Shown here piece after piece: positions 1 to 6,241 of a stretch of DNA of 6,688 nucleotides. Source of the stretch: Phocaeicola_A sp964580305. GTDB taxonomy: Bacteria > Bacteroidota > Bacteroidia > Bacteroidales > Bacteroidaceae. Numbering within the stretch: the stretch's first letter is position 1; each line of letters opens with the position of its first letter. Both the position numbers and the translations under genes were made by a program. The stretch is taken from positions 1-6,688 of the forward strand of contig CAZOKL010000106.1 of assembly GCA_964580305.1 (NCBI GenBank), in the 5' to 3' direction. The notes beneath the pieces were generated by a model. That model worked only from the letters and a program-made list of their open reading frames with translations. It searched no databases and was not told the DNA's origin.

Positions 1-1658
1 ATATCGGCCCATCCACCATCATTGCTCACAATGGCAGGACGGGTGCAGAACACACCGTGTTTCGCACCAATCCATTGCCCTTCGCGCACATGGAAGACCT
101 TGCCCAACGGATAAAACTTTCGACCATTCGTGCTGTAGGAAAACTCGCACATGATGACTTGGTCATGCCCCCCTTCGCTCTTGCTGTTCTTTTCACCTGT
201 GTCATAAATGCGGGCTCGGAGATAAAAGATACTGTCGGTGAGTATCACCTGCTCGTTGATCGTCTCAGATGCCCCCTTATCAGCTTTCAGACACTCTACC
301 TGGGAGAGTACCAGTCCACTATTGTCAGTGCTTTCAACGATAAGTGCGGCGTAGTCACATCCAAAGATGACGAGGCCTGTACGTTCACCAGCATATTTCT
401 CCGTAGGACGGAAAGTTATCTTCGTGGTGACGGTCTGTTCAGGTGCAGTGGTCTTCTGTAACAATAGGTTTGGCACGTCAGAGAGGTTTTTGTAGTCACT
501 CACCACAGGAAAAGAATACAAGCGGAGATAGCTCTTATCGCCGGCACAGTAGGCCCACTTCTCATTGTAGTTGGCCTGCCATTGCCACTGCGGGCCAATG
601 ACATAACCATCAAATTCGTCGCTTTCCTGCGGAGTACAGACGGGGTAAGTACAGCCTACATTGGGCTTACGATACGTTAGCACGGGATCGCCGCAGCCGT
701 CTCCGTCGTCGTCAATGCCAATAACGGGCCAATCGTCAATCCAGCGCATGGGTTGCAGGTGCACTAGTCGACCGTAGGCACCCACGTCTTGGAAGTGGAG
801 GAACCAATCCTCACCTGTCGGGGTGTCAATCCACGCTCCTTGGTGGGGGCCATTGATAGGACTTTTACCTTGAGCGAGCACGATACGGTTTTCATACGGA
901 CCATAAATATTTTTCGAACGCTGCACGGTCTGAAAACCAGTGGGGACACCGCCCGCAGGATGGAATATATAGTAATAGTTGTTATGTTTGTAGAATTTCG
1001 GGCCTTCACACGTACCCTGTCCCTCGTGACCATCAAACACAATACGCGAGGGAGTAATGGCCTGTGAGGCATCAGGTGAGAGTTCGCAGATAGCGATAAC
1101 ACTTTTCAATCCCGCTCGGCTTCCTGCGTAAGCGTGTGCAAGATAGACACGGCCATCGTCATCCCAAAGAGGCGTAGTGTCGATGATACCGATACCCTGC
1201 TTCACAAGCACGGGTTCCGTCCAAGGACCGCGAGGATCTTGAGCTTTCACCATAAAAGCTCCTTGGTCGGGGTCGCCCCAAAAGATATAGAACCAGCCGT
1301 CATGATGGCGTATGCAGGGAGCCCAAATGCGCTTGCCGTGCTGAGGTACAGTGTCGCTCGTAGGGGGGACGGCCCAAGGCACAGCTGCACCAATAATGCT
1401 CCAGTTAACAAGGTCTTTTGAATGGAGAATCTGTAGCCCTGGCACACAGTTGAAACTCGAAGAGGTGAGATAAAAGTCGTCTCCAACGCGGCATGCGTCA
1501 GGATCGGAATAGTCGGCATAGAGCACGGGGTTCTTGTAGGTGCCGTCGCCTTGGTCAGACGTCCACACTTGCGAACGGTAGGACTCTGCTTCTTGTGCCG
1601 CGAGTGGCAGCGTAAATGTCAGCACAAGACCAACGAGAAATATTTTCTTTCGTATCAT
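1..1658 (-). CDS. Secreted glycoside hydrolase family 43 protein (beta-xylosidase / alpha-L-arabinofuranosidase type), 3' end cut by window edge
   Basis: Read on the minus strand, the frame is open from ATG at 1658 to the left edge (552 codons, no stop). It starts 14 bases after the DUF4861 stop. Residues 1-21 form a signal peptide (MIRKK, hydrophobic core, then LAA before Q22), so export to the periplasm is expected. The five-bladed GH43 propeller spans about residues 40-315. The expected catalytic acids are visible: D52 in YSDPD (general base), D160 in IIDTTPLW (pKa modulator) and E218 in CEGPKFY (general acid). An Asp/Gly-rich loop at 315-325 leads into a C-terminal concanavalin-like beta-sandwich (about 345-552) of the kind found in GH43 xylosidases. 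The final visible residues, WIGAKHGVFC through NDGGWAD, match the end of that domain, so only about ten residues are probably missing. Known family activities are removal of arabinose or xylose from plant polysaccharides. The pectin neighbours suggest side-chain trimming, but substrate and subfamily cannot be fixed by eye. The protein has unusually many cysteines, one of them next to E218. Confidence 0.9.
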   Translation of the reverse strand, partial: MIRKKIFLVGLVLTFTLPLAAQEAESYRSQVWTSDQGDGTYKNPVLYADYSDPDACRVGDDFYLTSSSFNCVPGLQILHSKDLVNWSIIGAAVPWAVPPTSDTVPQHGKRIWAPCIRHHDGWFYIFWGDPDQGAFMVKAQDPRGPWTEPVLVKQGIGIIDTTPLWDDDGRVYLAHAYAGSRAGLKSVIAICELSPDASQAITPSRIVFDGHEGQGTCEGPKFYKHNNYYYIFHPAGGVPTGFQTVQRSKNIYGPYENRIVLAQGKSPINGPHQGAWIDTPTGEDWFLHFQDVGAYGRLVHLQPMRWIDDWPVIGIDDDGDGCGDPVLTYRKPNVGCTYPVCTPQESDEFDGYVIGPQWQWQANYNEKWAYCAGDKSYLRLYSFPVVSDYKNLSDVPNLLLQKTTAPEQTVTTKITFRPTEKYAGERTGLVIFGCDYAALIVESTDNSGLVLSQVECLKADKGASETINEQVILTDSIFYLRARIYDTGEKNSKSEGGHDQVIMCEFSYSTNGRKFYPLGKVFHVREGQWIGAKHGVFCTRPAIVSNDGGWAD

Positions 1659-1672
1659 TATTGTTGTAGAGA

Positions 1673-2791
1673 TTATTGATTCATAATAGTGATTATGCAG
1701 GGATGTGCAAGTGAGGCTTGCCACTCTTTGAGATGGGCGAACCAATCTGTACTGTTGGTATATCCCGTTTCTTCCTTAGTCGCTGTAAAGGTGAAATGAT
1801 AAGTAAGTGAATGTGTTCCCCCGGTCTTCATCAAGAAGAGGTAGTTCACTTCGTCCTCAAGTGACTCCATCACATAGTCACGAGGTACGCAGATGCCCAA
1901 ACCCACGGTTTCACGTGGATGATTAATGGTGTCATTCTTGTAAGCCAAATTACTGCCCCACGAGCCTGCCAGTCCGTCAGCCTGGAGGAAGCCCACATTG
2001 TCACGCTCCAGTTTCTGCACGCCACTGCTAAAAGTCTTGTCTTGCGCATCGGTTTCCTTGAAACGGATGTCGACACGAACATCACGGTGTCCAGCATAGA
2101 GTGTGTAGCGTTGAACCATATTGAGCACAGTACCGTCATATTGCCAGTTACAATCGAAAAACTCNNNNNNNNNNNNNNNNNNNNNNNNNNNNNNNNNNNN
2201 NNNNNNNNNNNNNNNNNNNNNNNNNNNNNNNNNNNNNNNNNNNNNNNNNNNNNNNNNNNNNNNNTGACGATTGTCCATATAGGCACGAAAAGCGACAAGT
2301 TCAGACTCAAATGCAGGCCCGTGATGATACATCGCGCTATATGACTGTTTGACGGGGACACTACCGTCAAATGTGATGTATTGGATGTGTGGATTCTTCT
2401 GACTTTTGTCATTGAGTCGCATCTGCGCATACGTACGAGCCAAATAGCGTTTGTCGGCAGGCCGATCGGATAAAACCACCTGCAATAATTGTTTCGTACG
2501 GGCAGGAATGTCGATGACGAAGACCAGTTCATCAGCCTCCATGTCACGATTAAGATCGTCAAGTTGCGAGGGGATTTCCTCCGTGCCGTTGTAAACAACA
2601 GCCGAACGCACCTCAAAGTCTGGCTTCAAATCGGCCAGACGAACTACCACTGGTTCGTTCATCTTTGCATGTTCCCACGTATTTTCCACCGTGATACCAA
2701 CGGTTCTCTCATGAGTTTGTGCTTCGGTTGCGAACGGAATCACAACCAGAACAAATAATAAAATTGTTATATACCTTATCGTATGCATCAT
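1673..2791 (-). CDS. Secreted DUF4861 family protein, interrupted by an assembly gap
   Basis: Middle gene of the operon, starting five bases after the GH28 stop. Two ATG codons stand in tandem (2791 and 2788) and either could be used. Residues 1-24 are a signal peptide (hydrophobic 8-20, TEA before Q25), so the mature protein is probably periplasmic. Recognisable DUF4861 landmarks are an N-terminal beta-rich part with NTWEHAKMNEPVVVRL (37-52), MYHHGPAFESELVAFR (154-169), YMDNR (171-175), then after the gap NWQYDG, QRYTLYAGHRDVRVDI, a GVQKLE segment and GLAGSWG. The family has no established biochemical activity that I know of; it is repeatedly found with pectin-degrading enzymes such as GH28, GH43 and GH105. 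Conserved His-His, Glu and Trp residues could line a carbohydrate-binding or catalytic cleft, but that is inference. The middle is lost to 100 N, so the 372-residue length is provisional. Both sides of the gap read in frame and match the family, so the gene is probably intact in the organism. Confidence 0.82.
   Translation of the reverse strand: MMHTIRYITILLFVLVVIPFATEAQTHERTVGITVENTWEHAKMNEPVVVRLADLKPDFEVRSAVVYNGTEEIPSQLDDLNRDMEADELVFVIDIPARTKQLLQVVLSDRPADKRYLARTYAQMRLNDKSQKNPHIQYITFDGSVPVKQSYSAMYHHGPAFESELVAFRAYMDNRXXXXXXXXXXXXXXXXXXXXXXXXXXXXXXXXXXEFFDCNWQYDGTVLNMVQRYTLYAGHRDVRVDIRFKETDAQDKTFSSGVQKLERDNVGFLQADGLAGSWGSNLAYKNDTINHPRETVGLGICVPRDYVMESLEDEVNYLFLMKTGGTHSLTYHFTFTATKEETGYTNSTDWFAHLKEWQASLAHPCIITIMNQ
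2165..2264. other. Assembly gap of exactly 100 N inside the DUF4861 gene
   Basis: The run is exactly 100 unknown bases, a common scaffolding placeholder for a gap of unknown size. It begins right after the YMDNR codons (minus-strand sense), and the split codon CAN there would give Gln or His. From my recollection of family members, the stretch between the DNR motif and the NW.YDG motif is longer than the 34 residues implied, so the true missing sequence may be about 150-220 bases. The unbroken frame across the N run has a one-in-three chance of arising by accident. Confidence 0.95.
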
Positions 2792-2796
2792 GTGTG

Positions 2797-4416
2797 TTAT
2801 TTCTGTTCATTGAGATTGTCAAGGCTGAGTTGCCTACCTTCATTGCCTACTTCATCATAGGTCTGTCCGTTGATGGTAATTGTTGACACATTGCGCAGAC
2901 TTACGGTAGGCGCTGGAGTCTTGGTCGCAATGGTCAGATTGTCTATATTGACATCAGTAGCATAGCTCAAGACTGCACCATCGACAGCATCAGAAATGAT
3001 GATGTTCTCCAAATTAACATTCTCGATAGGCATCTCAGGAAGTCCATTGAATAAAATGGCCCGTCCAGCTCCCTTACAAGTAACGTCGTTGATGTATATG
3101 TTGCGGAATACTGGTGTCTCCTCACTCACGGGCGGTACAGCGTTATTTGTCGATGCTCCGCCATAAAACAGGTCGAAGAGGAGTGCCTCTCCAGGGATAT
3201 TAATCATATTCACTTTATGTATATAGATATTCTCTACGATGCCACCACGTCCACGTGTGCTCTTGAAACGGAGTCCAACATCCGTACCCAGAAAAGTGCA
3301 GTTATCCACGAAGATATTCTTCACTCCGCCCGACATCTCGCTGCCAACGACAAATCCTCCATGTCCGTGCAGAACAGTATTATTACGCACGATAACGTTC
3401 TGCGTGGGTATACCCCGCTCACGCCCTTCCTCGTTCTTTCCTGACTTGATGCAGATGGCATCATCACCTGCGTCAAAAGTGGAGTTAAGCACCAAGACGT
3501 TCGTGCATGACTCGATGTCAAGCGCGTCACCGTTCTGAGAATACCAAGGATTGGAAACACTTATATTGTTGATTGTAAGGTGTTCGCACATTATCGGATG
3601 CAGGCACCAGCTTGGCGAATTCTTGAATGTCACACCCTCAAGAAGTACCGTTTTGCACTCAGAGAAACTCAGGAGTACGGGACGCAGGAAGTCGCGAATG
3701 GATTCCCAGACTTGGTTTCCTCCACTGGCTTTGATTATCTCGCTGTCGGGCACATTAAATTCTTTTGTAATACTAGCTCCGTCACGAGCTCCCACGCTGG
3801 GATACCAAACGTTACCTTTTGCATCGGTCACACCGCCTGAAGCAAGGAGTTTCTCCCATTGACCTTCCGTAAGCTTGCTTTTCTTCACGGGACGCCATGT
3901 GTCACCGTTTCCATCGAAAGTGCCATGTCCGGTGATGGCAATGTTCTCAGCGTTGCGGGCAAAGATGGGCGACTGGCATCGCATCGTACTCAATCCCTCA
4001 AACGAAGTGGAAATGATGGGATAGAGTGAATGATCTGCAGAGAAAAGCACCAATGCATTATAGTCCAAATACAGGTTAACATTGCTCAGTAGTTCAATGG
4101 GGCCTGTCAGCCATAATCCGGCAGGAATTATTACCTTGCCGCCCCCCTTCTCATGCACCTGTCTGATGGCTTTGTTGATGGCTTCAGTATTAAGTGTTAA
4201 GCCGTCAGGCTTCGCATCAAAGTCGGTGATTAAGACTTCATAACTCGAGAATGAGGGCTGTGTCACCTTGTCCATTTCAAAAGGTAGGTTGGCATAAGTG
4301 CTTTCACTAATGGTGTAACTAGTAGATTCAGGGGTATTCGTAGTCATAGACTGACACGATGCAAATAAAATCAATCCCATGACCATGACAACAGCTTTAA
4401 TAAAATGTGCATTCAT
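2797..4416 (-). CDS. GH28 family polygalacturonase-type glycoside hydrolase, predicted lipoprotein
   Basis: First gene of the minus-strand operon, 539 residues. It probably cleaves alpha-1,4 galacturonic acid linkages in homogalacturonan, or related rhamnogalacturonan bonds. Residues 1-20 are a lipoprotein signal ending LFAS before C21. The next residues (QSMTTNT) lack an obvious acidic surface-export signal, so inner-leaflet periplasmic anchoring is plausible. A loosely structured linker (22-60) precedes the right-handed beta-helix, which opens with ITDFDAKPDG (63-72), INKAI and GGGKVIIPAG (91-100). All GH28 active-site motifs are present: NGDALD (295-300; D297), GDD (317-319; D318 and D319), GHG (351-353; H352) and RFK (383-385). 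By analogy with fungal endopolygalacturonases, D318 is the general acid and D297/D319 activate water. The first motif has Ala where the classical NTDGxD has Gly. An inserted region at about 175-245 is long and may shape subsite specificity. Exo versus endo action cannot be told from the sequence. Transcription probably starts from the minus-strand TATCTTTG box upstream. Confidence 0.92.
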   Translation of the reverse strand: MNAHFIKAVVMVMGLILFASCQSMTTNTPESTSYTISESTYANLPFEMDKVTQPSFSSYEVLITDFDAKPDGLTLNTEAINKAIRQVHEKGGGKVIIPAGLWLTGPIELLSNVNLYLDYNALVLFSADHSLYPIISTSFEGLSTMRCQSPIFARNAENIAITGHGTFDGNGDTWRPVKKSKLTEGQWEKLLASGGVTDAKGNVWYPSVGARDGASITKEFNVPDSEIIKASGGNQVWESIRDFLRPVLLSFSECKTVLLEGVTFKNSPSWCLHPIMCEHLTINNISVSNPWYSQNGDALDIESCTNVLVLNSTFDAGDDAICIKSGKNEEGRERGIPTQNVIVRNNTVLHGHGGFVVGSEMSGGVKNIFVDNCTFLGTDVGLRFKSTRGRGGIVENIYIHKVNMINIPGEALLFDLFYGGASTNNAVPPVSEETPVFRNIYINDVTCKGAGRAILFNGLPEMPIENVNLENIIISDAVDGAVLSYATDVNIDNLTIATKTPAPTVSLRNVSTITINGQTYDEVGNEGRQLSLDNLNEQK

Positions 4417-4454
4417 TTGATATTGGTTATTAGTAGAATAAATTATTGTGTGGC

Positions 4455-4462
4455 CAAAGATA
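4455..4462 (-). promoter_or_regulatory. Probable Bacteroidota -7 promoter box for the GH28-DUF4861-GH43 operon
   Basis: On the minus strand this reads TATCTTTG, an exact match to the Bacteroidota TAnnTTTG -7 consensus. It leaves 38 bases to the GH28 ATG at 4416, so transcription starting just after it would give a leader of roughly 30 bases. I see no good TTTG -33 element at the expected distance. A weak -33 would fit a promoter that needs an activator, as expected for a polysaccharide operon, but this is inference. The leader ends in AATATCAA directly before ATG. Confidence 0.5.
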
Positions 4463-4531
4463 ACATAATTCGTCTTATGGAAAGAGGTTTGAACAACAAA
4501 ATAGCTACATTTTTGCCTTTTGGGATAAAGT

Positions 4532-4566
4532 TTTGCTGTAATTATAGAGATTTCATTTTATCTTTG
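4532..4566 (+). promoter_or_regulatory. Probable promoter of fabI (TTTG ... TATCTTTG)
   Basis: TATCTTTG at 4559-4566 matches the TAnnTTTG -7 consensus exactly. TTTG at 4532-4535 could be the -33 element, although the 23-base spacing is slightly longer than usual. Twenty-six bases separate the box from the fabI ATG, giving a short leader. The leader is A/T-rich with AATATCAA at 4582-4589 and no clear Shine-Dalgarno sequence, which is normal for this phylum. Confidence 0.6.
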
Positions 4567-4592
4567 CGCCCGAATTAATCAAATATCAATTT

Positions 4593-5450
4593 ATGAGTTA
4601 CAACTTATTGAAAGGAAAAAGAGGTATTATCTTTGGTGCTCTCAATGAGCAATCAATCGCTTGGAAAGTAGCAGAACGAGCTGTTGAAGAGGGTGCTACG
4701 ATTACCTTATCGAATACACCAGTGGCCGTGCGTATGGGACAGGTTTCGGCTTTGGCTGAGAAACTGCATTGCGAAGTCATTCCGGCCGATGCGACCAGTG
4801 TGGAAGACTTAGAGAATGTGTTTAAACGTTCAGTGGAGGTGCTTGGCGGAAAAATCGACTTTGTGCTCCATTCCATTGGCATGTCACCCAACGTACGTAA
4901 GAAACGTACATATGATAACTTGGATTACAATATGCTTTCAACAACATTGGACATCTCAGCCATCTCTTTTCATAAGATGCTGCAAGTAGCCAAAAAGCAG
5001 GAAGCCATTGCAGATGAAGGCTCTATCATCGCCTTGAGTTACGTGGCTGCACAGCGCACTTTTTACGGTTACAACGACATGGCCGACGCAAAAGCTTTGT
5101 TGGAGTCCATCGCTCGTAGCTTCGGATACATTTACGGTCGTGAAAGCCGTGTCCGCGTGAACACCATCTCCCAATCACCTACCATGACTACAGCTGGTTC
5201 CGGTGTGAAAGGTATGGACAAACTTTTTGATTTCGCCAATCGCATGTCGCCTCTAGGCAATGCTTCAGCTGCCGAGTGTGCCGATTACTGCATCGTAATG
5301 TTCTCTGACTTGACTAAGAAGGTAACCATGCAAAACCTCTACCATGACGGTGGTTTCTCCAGCGTGGGTATGAGTCTACGCGCTATGGCTACCTATGAGA
5401 AAGGGCTTGACGAATACAAGGATGAACACGGAAAGATTATCTACGGATAA
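4593..5450 (+). CDS. fabI: Enoyl-[acyl-carrier-protein] reductase (NADH), FabI
   Basis: A 285-residue cytosolic short-chain-dehydrogenase-fold enzyme that reduces trans-2-enoyl-ACP to acyl-ACP, the last step of each fatty-acid elongation cycle. The N-terminal nucleotide-binding segment GIIFGALNEQSIAW (11-24) carries the FabI-type G...SIA pattern. HSIGMSP (93-99) matches the conserved HSIG region around the cofactor and triclosan site. The catalytic set is Y150, Y160 and K167, with the same Y-x9-Y-x6-K spacing as E. coli Y146/Y156/K163. SQSPTMTTAGSGV (193-205) corresponds to the substrate-loop entry, and YHDGGFSSVGM (250-260) is the usual near-terminal motif. The tail from about 261 to 285 is longer than in E. 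coli FabI and resembles Bacteroidota homologues. The start is supported by alignment of LLKGKRGIIFG and by a well-placed promoter. A strong terminator follows, so it is probably transcribed mainly as a single gene. Confidence 0.97.
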   Translation: MSYNLLKGKRGIIFGALNEQSIAWKVAERAVEEGATITLSNTPVAVRMGQVSALAEKLHCEVIPADATSVEDLENVFKRSVEVLGGKIDFVLHSIGMSPNVRKKRTYDNLDYNMLSTTLDISAISFHKMLQVAKKQEAIADEGSIIALSYVAAQRTFYGYNDMADAKALLESIARSFGYIYGRESRVRVNTISQSPTMTTAGSGVKGMDKLFDFANRMSPLGNASAAECADYCIVMFSDLTKKVTMQNLYHDGGFSSVGMSLRAMATYEKGLDEYKDEHGKIIYG

Positions 5451-5464
5451 ATTCTTTGCATAAC

Positions 5465-5515
5465 ATAAGGAGCGTAGTACCGCATCTGTTTGTGGACTAC
5501 GTCCTTATTTTTTTT
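5465..5515 (+). terminator. Rho-independent terminator after fabI
   Basis: A long imperfect hairpin is followed by eight T. The outer stem ATAAGGA (5465-5471) pairs with TCCTTAT (5502-5508); G5472 is bulged. CGTAGT (5473-5478) pairs with ACTACG (5496-5501). After a bulged A, CCGCA (5480-5484) pairs with TGTGG (5491-5495, one G-U), closing a six-base loop. The T tract is 5508-5515. It starts 14 bases after the fabI stop and ends only 11 bases before the next start codon. Confidence 0.88.
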
Positions 5516-5526
5516 AGAACAACTGA

Positions 5527-6231
5527 ATGGAAACTGCTCTCTATTTACTTCCGGTCACGTTGGGAGACACTTCCATCGAGACTGTATTACCAGCTTATAA
5601 TTGCCATGTCATTCGTGCGATAAGACATTTCATTGTGGAAGATGTTCGTTCGGCACGTCGTTTTCTCAAAAAGGTTGACTCAACAATCAACATCGATAAC
5701 CTATCTTTCTATCCACTCAACAAACACACGTCTGCTGAAGCCATTTCTGACTATCTTAAACCACTGGAAAATGGAATGCCTATGGGAATCATTTCTGAAG
5801 CCGGTTGTCCTGCAGTGGCAGATCCGGGAACTGATGTTGTGGCCATTGCACAGCGAAAAGGACTGAAAGTAGTTCCTATGGTTGGACCTTCATCCATTAT
5901 ACTCTCCATCATGGGATCAGGTTTCAATGGACAGAATTTTGCTTTTCATGGCTATTTACCCATTGAGGCAGGAGAACGTACTAAAACTCTGAAACTGCTG
6001 GAACAACGTATTTACACAGAGAATCAAACTCAGCTTTTCATCGAAACACCCTATCGTAATCATAAAATGCTTGACGATATCCTGAAAAGTTGTCGTCCAC
6101 AAACCAAGTTATGTATTGCTGCCAATCTGACGTGCAAGGATGAATACATCAAAACACGGAGTATAAAGGATTGGAAAGGCAAACTTCCGACACTATCAAA
6201 GATTCCGTGCATATTCTTACTTTACAAATAA
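5527..6231 (+). CDS. SAM-dependent methyltransferase of the tetrapyrrole methylase superfamily, RsmI-like paralog
   Basis: A 234-residue cytosolic protein whose closest recognisable relative is RsmI, which 2'-O-methylates C1402 of 16S rRNA. Landmarks in order are LYLLPVTLGDTS (5-16), replacing the RsmI ATPIGNLGD start; GIISEAGCPAVADPG (87-101), the equivalent of RsmI ISDAGTPxxSDPG; VGPSSI (119-124); FHGYLP (140-145); and ETPYRN (173-178), matching the E-x-PHR segment. RsmI is usually about 270-290 residues with a small C-terminal helical domain. This protein ends at the methylase core, and several signature residues differ, so it is best treated as a paralog of unknown target. The start is fixed by LYLLPV lying only four residues in. 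The ATG sits 11 bases after the terminator T tract, leaving no room for an independent downstream promoter. The next gene follows after 10 bases and is probably co-transcribed. Confidence 0.85.
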   Translation: METALYLLPVTLGDTSIETVLPAYNCHVIRAIRHFIVEDVRSARRFLKKVDSTINIDNLSFYPLNKHTSAEAISDYLKPLENGMPMGIISEAGCPAVADPGTDVVAIAQRKGLKVVPMVGPSSIILSIMGSGFNGQNFAFHGYLPIEAGERTKTLKLLEQRIYTENQTQLFIETPYRNHKMLDDILKSCRPQTKLCIAANLTCKDEYIKTRSIKDWKGKLPTLSKIPCIFLLYK

Positions 6232-6241
6232 TATTATTGTC

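Noticed and set aside
57..1421. Several plus-strand open frames (57-461, 789-1067, 1134-1421) antisense to the GH43 gene
   Set aside because: The minus-strand frame encodes a complete GH43 propeller with all three catalytic acids. The plus-strand peptides have no recognisable motif and are shadows.
764..1519. Minus-strand open frames at 764-1102 and 1247-1519
   Set aside because: They are out-of-frame readings of the same GH43 coding strand; the real frame runs continuously from 1658 to the edge.
1870..2616. A 248-codon minus-strand frame crossing the N run
   Set aside because: It is kept open partly by the N run, and its peptide has low-quality composition. The overlapping 1673-2791 frame matches DUF4861 on both sides of the gap.
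3217..3862. Overlapping plus-strand frames opposite the GH28 gene
   Set aside because: They lie antisense to the GH28 catalytic region and show no protein-family features or promoter.
4598..5174. Minus-strand open frames within fabI
   Set aside because: The plus strand encodes an intact FabI with Y150, Y160 and K167; the antisense peptides are meaningless.
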